This document shows, in pieces, positions 56,761 through 64,000 of a stretch of DNA of 64,000 bases. The notes beneath the pieces were generated by a model. The model had not been told where the DNA came from, did no database searches, and saw nothing but the letters and a program-made list of their open reading frames with translations. The stretch is from positions 4,618,492-4,682,491 of the forward strand of contig NZ_WUTY02000001.1 in assembly GCF_009828925.2 (NCBI RefSeq). The letters are read 5' to 3'. Each line of letters opens with the position of its first letter. Position 1 is the first letter of the stretch. This stretch comes from Methylicorpusculum oleiharenae (GTDB lineage Bacteria > Pseudomonadota > Gammaproteobacteria > Methylococcales > Methylomonadaceae). The position numbers were made by a program, and so were the translations under genes.

Positions 56761-57797
56761 CCACCTATCTGTGCCATTGAAAGATGATTTTTTGAAAAAT
56801 GAATTATTTGCTGCGTACGCTGTTCCGATTCAAATCCGTCTTTTGCCCTTTTGGCCACGGCATCTCTAATTGCCGTTTTTATTTCCTGATCACTTTTCCC
56901 TGAGCGCAGCATGTCTTTTAAATTTACGTCGCCATGATCATAGAGACAGGTTTTGAATGTGCCGTCGGGAGTGAGCCTTAAACGGCTGCATGTTGAACAG
57001 AATGTTCTGGAATGACCGGCGATGATGCCGACTTTTCCCCTAAATCCAGGGATTTCAAAAATCCGGGCAGTTGAACACATTTTAAGATGTTCGATTATTT
57101 CAGGAAAAGAATTCTGCAAAGTTTTGATGATTTCTTCTGCAGAAAGTGTATCGTTTGAAAAGTGCCCGCCGTTAAAAGGCATTTGTTCAATAAAGCGGAC
57201 TTCAACTTTATTACTTTTGGCCAACATAGCAAAGTCAACAATTTCATTGTCATTGACGCCTTTGAGAACCACCATGTTCAATTTAACGTTCAGATCCGTT
57301 AGCAGAATTTTATCTATGCTATTCCACACCCGTTCAAAATCATCACGTCGGGTAATTTTATAAAAAACGTCTCGCTTTAACGAATCAAGACTGATGTTAA
57401 TACTGCCTGATTTTATTTTTTGAAACAATGGAATAGTATCTTCTAAAAAATAGGCATTCGTTGTTAAATTGATTGTTTCCAGTTTTTCATATTGATTTAT
57501 TCTGATTAAAAAATCAGGCAGGCCTTTACGCACAAAAGGCTCACCACCGGTAATGCGCACTTTGGTTACACCTAAATCCAGAAATAGTCCAAGCAGGTGT
57601 TCCATTTCCTGAAAACGCAGAATATCATCACGTGCTTTAAGATCAATTCCCTCCTTTGGCATACAATAAGTACAACGGAAATTGCAACGGTCGGTAACAG
57701 CAAGCCGAAGATAATTTAAATGACGCCCCTGGGGATCAATCAGATGGGAAGCTGTTGAATTTCTTTGGTGTGTAGTATGTAAATAATCCACGCTCAT
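56757..57797 (-). CDS. moaA: GTP 3',8-cyclase MoaA
   Basis: A radical-SAM enzyme that starts cofactor synthesis from GTP. The SAM cluster motif is CNFRCTYC (about 37-44), with VRITGGEPFVRKG; the second cluster cysteines are in HSRTFCSTCSRLRLTPDGTF ... KTCLY near 265-285; and the C-terminal Gly-Gly (SMAQIGG) needed for activity is kept. The start at ATG 57797 has AAAGGAG five bases upstream; the frame upstream is unconserved. It is the first gene of the cluster. Confidence 0.92.
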   Translation of the reverse strand: MSVDYLHTTHQRNSTASHLIDPQGRHLNYLRLAVTDRCNFRCTYCMPKEGIDLKARDDILRFQEMEHLLGLFLDLGVTKVRITGGEPFVRKGLPDFLIRINQYEKLETINLTTNAYFLEDTIPLFQKIKSGSINISLDSLKRDVFYKITRRDDFERVWNSIDKILLTDLNVKLNMVVLKGVNDNEIVDFAMLAKSNKVEVRFIEQMPFNGGHFSNDTLSAEEIIKTLQNSFPEIIEHLKMCSTARIFEIPGFRGKVGIIAGHSRTFCSTCSRLRLTPDGTFKTCLYDHGDVNLKDMLRSGKSDQEIKTAIRDAVAKRAKDGFESEQRTQQIIHFSKNHLSMAQIGG

Positions 57798-58333
57798 TTT
57801 ACTCCTTTCCAAGTACGGAAAGCTTTGCTGTTTCCTGCAAAACTCTATCGACCATGAACCCAATAATCATATTTAGGTCTGCAAGCTCGAAGTTAATTTA
57901 AATAGTGCGCTAAATATACAAAACGTTTTTACTGATTTTTAATTTTAATAAAGATCAAAAAATCATTAGCATATGCAGTATTTCTTTTCATTAGGATTTT
58001 GGCTCTTTGGGTTTTACACACATTTTCCGTTAACGTATTACATAAGCAGCCGAAAAGGCTGATTTATCCGGCTGTAGTCGGATCAATTAGTGAAAGAACT
58101 TCTACGCACGAGCTCATATTTATGATTAAGGACGAGCAATAATTCCGCGCAATCTTTGAAAGAGTTGACGCTTTTACAGCTTATCGACTCGATACTCTTC
58201 AAGGCAGGAAAAACGATTTAGAATGGTTGTGGTAAGGAGTCTATCGATTTTAAATCCAAATGAAAGACTCCTTACCTGATCTAATCGCTATTCAAACTAC
58301 CAAGCCGTATTGTTATGTGCGTACTACAAAGGT
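57798..58333. other. Spacer with stem-loop downstream of the hydratase-like gene
   Basis: No gene seen. An 11-bp perfect inverted repeat, GTAAGGAGTCT at 58232-58242 and its complement at 58265-58275 (22-base loop), lies 60 bases beyond the stop of the molybdopterin enzyme. It may terminate or protect its transcript; no T run is present. The AT-rich part near 57900-57980 may hold the moaA promoter. Confidence 0.4.
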
Positions 58334-60565
58334 TTAAGCCACCGAATAGCTTGTTCCTTCGGTTCCATCCTCCACTTTATAGACCTTGCAAGCTAGCCCT
58401 CTGAGTTGGAAGTTGCCTTGTTCCTTATCGCAGTATTCGTCGGAGTCTTGAGTGAGTACGGAATCCGCGGATTTCCAAAGGCTCGATAACGCCGCCCCAG
58501 GTTCTTCACTTCCTGTTGTTTCTGGATACCACCAACCATGAGGAACCCTGATTACACTAGGTTGGGTATCGTTACAGAGCCAAGACCTGAGTTTGATTTT
58601 CTTTCCAGTGGTATTTTCAACCCATGCCCAATCTCCATCCGACAGGTCTAAATCGTAGGCTGTATCCGGATGGATTTGCATGCGAGGATCCGGCTCACGG
58701 CTCCGCAGCACTTCTGTAGAACGGCCGAGGCCAAAACTGTGAAACCAATAATTCTCACGCATCCCGGTGAAAAAGGTCAACGGGTACTCCTTGGCTAACT
58801 CCGGCTTCCTCGCGTAGCTTTCTGGTGGTTCAATCCAGCTTGGCAACGGATCATAGCCAAGCTCTTCGAAAATGCTTGAATAGAGTTCAACTTTCCCGCT
58901 AGGTGTGCCAAAGCCAGTTTGTTCGTACTTCTTGAAAATCATTTCTGGCGCGGAAGCCCGATCCTGGGTTGATAATTTTTCCCATGTTAAACCCGCAGGC
59001 TTTAACCTTTCATCGTAACTATCTTCCATGCTTGCTGGCCAATACTTTTCTTGTCCCAGACGGACGCCAAGCTCACGCCATAACATCCAGTCATGCAGAC
59101 ATTCTTCCGGTGCCTGGACCGATTGTTGTCCGCCCTGGTAGACGGGAATCCAATCCCAGTAATTAAACAGATTCGGTCTTTCAAGCCAATGGGTAGCCGG
59201 CAGAATATAATCAGCGATTTGGGCCGTGGGCGACTTAATAAGGTCCATGACCACTAACAAATCTAGGTTCATCAACCCTTCATAAACGTGTGTGGTGTTG
59301 GGATAACTGATTAAGGTGTTATTGCATTGCGATATAAGTGCCCTCAAGCGGTAAGGCTTGCCAGTTTTCATCGCCTCCCACATGCTCGCAGGATGCGCCA
59401 TCGCGCCGCCGGATATCTGGTTTGAATATTTTTTACCCCAAACCTTTTCCATTGCTGGACCGGTTTTTTCGAGTGTTTCCCAACTCAAGAGTTTAAAGCG
59501 ATCTACACCGAGTAGCTTCTTGCGTTGTTCAGGCGATAACTTCTCATTGAGTTCGAATTCATCATCCGATGAAATTTCTGGATGGTACCCCATCAACAAT
59601 TCGCCGCCGGGTACATCGAGGTTGCCTGTGATGGCCCTCAATATGGTTATTGCCCGTAAGGTCTGTGTGCTATTGGCGTGGTGATCCGGTACTGCTCCCC
59701 ATGGGATTACCGCCGGACCCGTAGTGGCATACATGCGGGCAGACTCTCGAATCTTATCCGCCGGTGCCCCGGTGATTTGTGACGCCCACACCGGAGTGTA
59801 TTCCTTCACTCGTTCAGCGAGTTGTTCAAAACCAACTGTCCATTTTTCTACAAATTCTTTGTCATACAGTTCTTCTTCGATGATTACATTAATCCAGGCC
59901 AGTAAATAGGCACTATCCGTAGCGGGCTTAACCTGCAGAAAGATGTCAGCTTGATCACTGTAGCTATTACGGCGTGGATCTGTGACAATCAGCTTTGCAC
60001 CCTTATCCAGGGCACCCTTAATCCACAAGTACTCAGCTACCCATCTCTGCGGACCCGGAGCGTGACCTAAAAGCACGATGCATTTGGTATTCTCAAAGTC
60101 TGGAAACTGCATCAAACCGTATGTCACTTTACTGGGTACCGTGGAATTGGCTAAACACACGTATCCCGTCCAAGTCCAGTTCGGACTCCCCAGTAGGTTC
60201 ATAAATCTTCGTGAGGCCGCACCTGCGTTAGAGCTCCAGCCATAGGTGCTGCCGATAGTTTCCGGCCCGTCTTCGGATATCAATTGCTTCATCTTATCGG
60301 CGATCTCATCTAAAGCTTGCTTCGTACTAATTTTTTCCCACTGACCCGCGCCGCGCTCACCGACTCTTTTCAGCGCATGCGTTAATCGGTCGGGGTGGGT
60401 AATGTACTTATTTGCGTTGGCTCCCTTGACGCAGATCGAATTCGGCGTGAGGGGGTGATCCGGATTTTTTTTGATCGATTTCACCAGACCGTCTTCAACG
60501 GTGACAAGAACTCCGCAATTGATATCGCAGGTACTACAGATGGCCCATTTCGTTTCTTTGCTCAT
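58334..60565 (-). CDS. Acetylene hydratase-like molybdopterin enzyme
   Basis: A 743-residue DMSO-reductase-family protein with bis-MGD and one [4Fe-4S] cluster. Cluster cysteines are C10, C13, C17 and C45 (CSTCDINC, SICVKG). Asp14 inside CDINC and Lys47 match the catalytic-site residues of Pelobacter acetylene hydratase (Asp13, Lys48). C137 in GYVCLANST is placed like its metal ligand Cys141, following RRFMNLLGSPNW. Length (730 there) and ends (ATPSGKVELYSS-like, LRGLACKVYKV) also agree. There is no Tat signal, so it is cytoplasmic. AGAGG precedes the ATG. LysR boxes 3 and 4 lie upstream. The exact substrate is inferred. Confidence 0.72.
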   Translation of the reverse strand: MSKETKWAICSTCDINCGVLVTVEDGLVKSIKKNPDHPLTPNSICVKGANANKYITHPDRLTHALKRVGERGAGQWEKISTKQALDEIADKMKQLISEDGPETIGSTYGWSSNAGAASRRFMNLLGSPNWTWTGYVCLANSTVPSKVTYGLMQFPDFENTKCIVLLGHAPGPQRWVAEYLWIKGALDKGAKLIVTDPRRNSYSDQADIFLQVKPATDSAYLLAWINVIIEEELYDKEFVEKWTVGFEQLAERVKEYTPVWASQITGAPADKIRESARMYATTGPAVIPWGAVPDHHANSTQTLRAITILRAITGNLDVPGGELLMGYHPEISSDDEFELNEKLSPEQRKKLLGVDRFKLLSWETLEKTGPAMEKVWGKKYSNQISGGAMAHPASMWEAMKTGKPYRLRALISQCNNTLISYPNTTHVYEGLMNLDLLVVMDLIKSPTAQIADYILPATHWLERPNLFNYWDWIPVYQGGQQSVQAPEECLHDWMLWRELGVRLGQEKYWPASMEDSYDERLKPAGLTWEKLSTQDRASAPEMIFKKYEQTGFGTPSGKVELYSSIFEELGYDPLPSWIEPPESYARKPELAKEYPLTFFTGMRENYWFHSFGLGRSTEVLRSREPDPRMQIHPDTAYDLDLSDGDWAWVENTTGKKIKLRSWLCNDTQPSVIRVPHGWWYPETTGSEEPGAALSSLWKSADSVLTQDSDEYCDKEQGNFQLRGLACKVYKVEDGTEGTSYSVA

Positions 60566-60713
60566 TTTTAGCCTCTATAAATCATTTTTACTAATTAACA
60601 ATCATCTTCAACCAGACTTAGTTAATGCCGCTATTTCGCTGTGGCGATTAAACGGATGTATCAACATAAAACTAGACATGCTGGCTACTTAGATACTGCT
60701 TACCTATAGTTAT

Positions 60714-60728
60714 ATAGGACAAAACTAT
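60714..60728 (+). promoter_or_regulatory. LysR-type box 3 (ATAG-N7-CTAT)
   Basis: ATAGGACAAAACTAT, 149 bases upstream of the hydratase-like start; identical to box 2 except for one base in the 15. T-N11-A spacing is kept. Confidence 0.6.
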
Positions 60729-60837
60729 GTATATAATTACGATCCATCGTTAAACACAACGGTAGAAAACTTAATATACCTTTTAGCATTTATTGAACAT
60801 AGCGTATCTTTTGCAGAAATATTATAGGGGGAATATC

Positions 60838-60900
60838 AGCTTGTAAAATACTGATTATCTATGTACTAATAGGCTAAGGCTATTTATTAGATGAGGTGAA
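60838..60900 (+). promoter_or_regulatory. Duplicate of the LysR promoter, with box 4
   Basis: CTTGTAAAATACT at the left and the dyad ATAGGCTAAGGCTAT at 60869-60883 repeat, in order and spacing, the promoter in front of the LysR gene (46274-46317). GAGGTGAAAC follows at 60893 like a ribosome site, but no gene starts there; the IS5 remnant begins instead. The lost gene was probably the MFS transporter whose end remains at 61580. Confidence 0.55.
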
Positions 60901-60940
60901 ACAGAGCTGTTATTTTTATTTTATTGGAGCATGGGTTTTT

Positions 60941-61590
60941 CTAAGTTGGAAAAAAGACATCTGCAACCCATTTAATACACCACTCTTTCGCTGAGATTGG
61001 CTTAGGTGTCCCATTGGATTGCTTAATCAGTATTTTGTAATCACGAAAGTGACTAAGTGCGTGTAAATTGAGCATCAAATTAATCATGGCAATATGCTCA
61101 AAGGCTCGACTGGTTTGAATACTGACTTCATAATCCTTACTCAACCGGTGGTAGCGATAAAGCCATGCAAAGGTTCGCTCTACGACCCAACGACGTGGTA
61201 ACAATTCGAAGCCTTTAGCCTTATCGGATCGAAGAACAACGGCCCAGGCAATACGAAAACGCTTCGCTATCCACGCGCTATATTCTTGGCCACGGTAGCC
61301 ACCATCGACCCAAATGCGCCGCAGTTTTTTGCAGCTGCCCGTCAGTGACGCCAGGATTAATTTCGCCCCTTCTCGTTCCGGCACATTCGCAGCGGTCACG
61401 ACGACCACCAGCAACAGACCCATGGTATCCACCAGAATATGGCGTTTACGACCTTGGATGCATTTGGCCGCATCCGTACCCTTTGATACCGGCCAAGGCA
61501 GTGATTTTAACGCTTTGGCTATCCATACTGCCCGCAGTAGGATGTTTATGACGCCCGGCTTTCGCCTGACCTGAGCCCGATGCGTTTGGC
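60941..61590 (-). pseudogene. IS5-family transposase remnant
   Basis: It contains the DDE motifs [19 protein letters not shown] and [22 protein letters not shown]. The first motif is in a different frame from the rest: a one-base change near 61475 separates [18 protein letters not shown] from [20 protein letters not shown]. The N-terminal third is absent; at about 61590 the sequence switches to MFS transporter coding DNA on the other strand. It is truncated and inactive. Confidence 0.82.
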
Positions 61591-62140
61591 AATGATCAGT
61601 CCTCAGTTCTGGTTGCTGGCTTTCAGCTTTGGTATCTGCGGTTTTACCACCTCTGGCCTGTTTCAGACACATTTGATTTCTCACGGCATCGAACATGGTT
61701 TTTCAGAAATGACGATGGCCGTGTCATTAGGCATAATGGGCGCGACCGATATTGCAGGCACCATTTTTTCCGGTTGGCTATGTGATCGCTTTGGTAAGCG
61801 ATGGCCAATGGCGATTTATTACGCACTGCGGGGCGTTTCATTAATCCTGTTGCCTTATGTTGAATCGACCGGGCAACTGATGGCTTTTTCCATGGTTTAC
61901 GGTCTGAATTGGTTGTCGACGGTTCCGGCAACCTCTGCGCTCACGGCGGATCTATTCGGCAAGCAAAATGTCGGAATCGTTTTCGGCTGGATCTGTTTTG
62001 CCCATCAGCTCGGCGCGGCTTTAGCCAGTTACGGAGCTGGCTATTTGCATGGCTTGTTCGGGAATTACACCTTGACCTTTATGATCTCTGGTCTTTTTGC
62101 CTTAGCGGCCACCGGGCTTGTTATGAAAATACGGGAATGA
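61580..62140 (+). pseudogene. C-terminal half of an MFS transporter, cut by IS5
   Basis: Six transmembrane segments remain ([39 protein letters not shown], and so on), with the MFS loop motif GWLCDRFGKRWPM. The ATG at 61580 is at the IS junction and is not the native start; segments 1-6 are missing. Position and the duplicated LysR promoter suggest the gene was transcribed divergently from the hydratase-like gene. The family resembles monocarboxylate/organic-acid carriers. Confidence 0.75.
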
Positions 62141-62212
62141 AGTTAAATTTATTGCCGGCTAGTATTATTTTCGCAGTTAAACTGCTTCAAAACTAAAACA
62201 GGAGATATAAAA

Positions 62213-62335
62213 ATGCTCTTTATTCGCATCTCGTTAATGAAAAACAGGCCGAATGGCTTTGAAGAAAATTGTCGTTTTGCTATCACCAAAAACGACCTAC
62301 CGGTTATCGATTTTTACATCGAGTTGTTTTTTTGA
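62213..62335 (+). CDS. Possible 40-aa ORF
   Basis: AGGAG at good distance precedes an ATG; the product MLFIRISLMKNRPNGFEENC continues to a Phe-rich end. No family is recognised. It could be a remnant left beside the inverted repeat. Confidence 0.25.
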   Translation: MLFIRISLMKNRPNGFEENCRFAITKNDLPVIDFYIELFF

Positions 62336-62408
62336 CTTGATTTCTTTAATTTTAGACGGCCGCTTTATGTCTCACTTTCGTCTTTGAAAAAACCAGTCCA
62401 TGTACATC

Positions 62409-62505
62409 TCATTTTGGCCCTAATGACTCAGTGATTAAGTCAATTTGCTCGCCGAATACCGGACAGTCAAATGGATCACAGGTTGCCTAAACTATCGATA
62501 TTGGA
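62409..62505 (-). repeat. Right copy of module-bounding inverted repeat
   Basis: Reverse complement of 42925-43018 with few mismatches in the central 55 bases and weaker similarity beyond. It marks the right edge of the LysR/cofactor/hydratase module; the ICE backbone resumes after it. The rest of the gap to 62740 shows no gene. Confidence 0.7.
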
Positions 62506-62740
62506 CACCGACCCCGACGGTCCGGTTTTGGCCGATACCGGATAACCAGAAACCTCAATTTTTCACTTTACCAGTGGCTGCTTTGGGGGTATTTTAGCTT
62601 GCTGGGTAATGGTGTTATGAGCTGCTGTTATGTCCGGACTTTGCCGGCACAAGTGAAGTGCTTACAAATTAAACAACCGCGGCAACCAGCATTATCAAAT
62701 ACATAAACACCTGTATGTATCTACAAAACAGGAGGGTCTT

Positions 62741-63370
62741 ATGGAATCCTTTTTACTGATCATCGCTATCGTTTCATCCCTCTGCCTCCTTATTGCAGTC
62801 TATCGACTGAACACCGTGCTGAGCAAAATTCAACACAATACCGGCACTTCCTTCCTAATGGATAAAACGTTGGTCGGTTTGAACCTGACTGGCAAGTGGC
62901 TGACATTGTTTGGCGCAGTGGCGACCTTCCCGATGTCGATAGGATTGATTTTTTTTGCAGAGTGCAGCGTCAAATGGGTTGTTTATTTTGGCGTTGCCGG
63001 TTGCCTGGCGATAATGGCTGCCGCTATGCTGTTGATGCCGGCTTTACTGGGTTTCGGTTTAACCCGGCCTATTCAAGTCAAAATGATGGTCAACCGATTA
63101 ATTCGCGTCATTTTGAACCAAGCGAAGCAATTGATTAGGAATAAACCCATTTTCTGGTGGGTTGCAGGCCTACTACTGGCAGTACTTTTCTTCCCACAAC
63201 TAGAAGAATGGATCAGTGGCGCTGTTTATGTAATTGGGATTTTCTTGGCTGGACGTTTGGGGTTACTTGATGAAATTGACCATGATTTTGAAGCGAAGTG
63301 GGGAGGTTCTGCTTACAACTATGCCACGGGTAAATGGGATGACGGTTATCAAGAAGGTGGTCTCTATTGA
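62741..63370 (+). CDS. Membrane protein of unknown function
   Basis: 209 residues with an excellent ribosome site (AGGAGG) before the ATG. It has four or five hydrophobic segments (about 3-20, 50-72, 78-103, 138-152, 158-172) and an acidic/aromatic soluble end (KWGGSAYNYATGKWDDGYQE). No family is recognised. It sits at the edge of the ICE transfer region and is convergent with the next gene. Confidence 0.65.
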   Translation: MESFLLIIAIVSSLCLLIAVYRLNTVLSKIQHNTGTSFLMDKTLVGLNLTGKWLTLFGAVATFPMSIGLIFFAECSVKWVVYFGVAGCLAIMAAAMLLMPALLGFGLTRPIQVKMMVNRLIRVILNQAKQLIRNKPIFWWVAGLLLAVLFFPQLEEWISGAVYVIGIFLAGRLGLLDEIDHDFEAKWGGSAYNYATGKWDDGYQEGGLY

Positions 63371-63403
63371 CTGAATTGAGGCATAGCCACATTGATGTGA
63401 AAT

Positions 63404-64000
63404 CTATGACATAAAAACAAATAATAACAGCATCATTACCGCAGTGGCTCGAATGATATTGGACTGCATCGCCATGATCGAGATACTGTTTTCACCCCAC
63501 AATTTGAATTGGCCCCAGACCACATAGGCGGTCCATAAAAACAGTAGGGTTGCGATAATCGACTGTATCGCAGTTTTAAGTTTTTGATAGCTGACGCCGC
63601 CTGCACCGTTTGTGAATGCAGCCGAAGATGTTATCAACGGTTTTCCGGCAGCGGTACCTGGAGGTTGAACGCCAGCGCCCCCATTACCCCCCGTACTGAC
63701 GGAACCGGCACTGCCTCCGGCGGTGACATTGCCGGTAATTGCTGCCAGATTATAACCATTGAACGCCGTGATGTACTGGGTAATGGCGGTGTTATTGGCA
63801 TCACGGGGAACTTGAACACCGTTGGATGTTAAAAACGTTTTAAGCCCTCCGACCCCGACCAGGTGAGCGCCGGCCAATAAACCCGATTCGGTCATGACGA
63901 TACCGGCTACCGTTTGGCCCAGATAACGGTCCAGCCCTAAATTTCGTATAAAACCCCACTGCTTGCTGTTGTAATCATTGATCGCTTGGGTTTGCCCTGC
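63404..64000 (-). CDS. ICE conjugation protein, PFL_4701/DUF3262-like end (5' part outside window)
   Basis: The frame is open to the window edge (AINDYNSKQWGFIRNLGLDR upstream of the ATG at 63895), so that ATG is internal or an alternative start. The first part (LGQTVAGIVMTESGLLAGAH, LVGVGGLKTFL) resembles a peptidoglycan-hydrolase-associated segment. A Gly/Ser/Thr-rich linker follows. The last 70 residues have two membrane helices (IIATLLFLWTAYVVWGQFKL and AVMMLLLFVFMS) as in the TIGR03758 integrating-conjugative-element family. It belongs to the type IV secretion region. Confidence 0.68.
   Translation of the reverse strand, partial: AGQTQAINDYNSKQWGFIRNLGLDRYLGQTVAGIVMTESGLLAGAHLVGVGGLKTFLTSNGVQVPRDANNTAITQYITAFNGYNLAAITGNVTAGGSAGSVSTGGNGGAGVQPPGTAAGKPLITSSAAFTNGAGGVSYQKLKTAIQSIIATLLFLWTAYVVWGQFKLWGENSISIMAMQSNIIRATAVMMLLLFVFMS

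Noticed and set aside
1-64000. CRISPR arrays, rRNA or complete tRNA genes
   Set aside because: No regularly spaced direct repeats or conserved rRNA segments were noticed; the only tRNA sequence is the 3' half of tRNA-Asn and its eroded copy.

Overview
The window is one stretch of a bacterial integrative and conjugative element (ICE) loaded with accessory genes. Proteins and promoters look proteobacterial, most likely gammaproteobacterial: a P4-type integrase beside a tRNA-Asn 3' end, a MobH/TraI-type relaxase, and a PFL_4701-type ICE conjugation protein. A methylotroph or methanotroph host is plausible but is only an impression. One molybdenum-cofactor cluster is AT-richer and has a Bacteroidetes-like architecture, so it was probably acquired from elsewhere. 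No rRNA, no complete tRNA and no CRISPR array were seen.

Layout. 1-4.4 kb: the end of a YhaN-like ATPase gene, then a scrap yard of insertion sequences (an ISAs1-type element sitting in a decayed IS701-like transposase). 4.45-5.4 kb: two tRNA 3'-end plus terminator scars, one eroded and one sharp, around a hypothetical gene; the integrase follows at 5.6 kb. 7-31.6 kb: a co-directional minus-strand defence operon. In transcription order it holds hsdR, a DUF2281/MazF-like toxin-antitoxin pair, a DUF1016 nuclease, hsdS, a second DUF1016 nuclease, hsdM, a nucleoside-phosphorylase/EAD effector, a GASH helical protein, two different GTPases, a GAP1-like protein, a 1,773-residue sacsin-like/DUF3883 protein, a gene truncated by an IS3 element, and a NERD-nuclease/UvrD-like helicase. 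Most junctions overlap by a few bases. 32-38.5 kb: a lone UmuD, a SIR2-HerA pair (Nezha-type defence) and a membrane-spanning patatin phospholipase. 38.6-42.7 kb: ICE backbone (MobH relaxase, inorganic pyrophosphatase, conserved 406-residue protein).

42.9-62.5 kb is a second cargo module, bounded by copies of a roughly 95-bp sequence in inverted orientation. It contains a LysR regulator divergent from a four-gene operon (EthD, AhpD-like, exported protein, esterase), a TetR pseudogene broken by an IS4 element, a second AhpD-like gene, moeA, a relic of a second moeA, moaC-moaB fusion, moeB-rhodanese-moaE fusion, moaD, moaA, and a molybdopterin enzyme resembling acetylene hydratase. A truncated MFS transporter and an IS5 remnant close the module. 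Four copies of a LysR-type box (ATAG-N7-CTAT, a T-N11-A dyad) lie in front of the LysR gene/EthD operon, a small membrane-protein gene and the hydratase-like gene, suggesting one regulon. 62.7-64 kb returns to ICE backbone.

How the parts fit: the cofactor genes would make the pterin cofactor for the hydratase-like enzyme, and LysR would control both enzyme and EthD operon. The defence operon couples DNA restriction-modification to a GTPase-controlled nucleoside-phosphorylase effector, whose start codon overlaps the hsdM stop codon. Coordinates for short sites were read by eye; family assignments are from memory of conserved motifs, without database searches.
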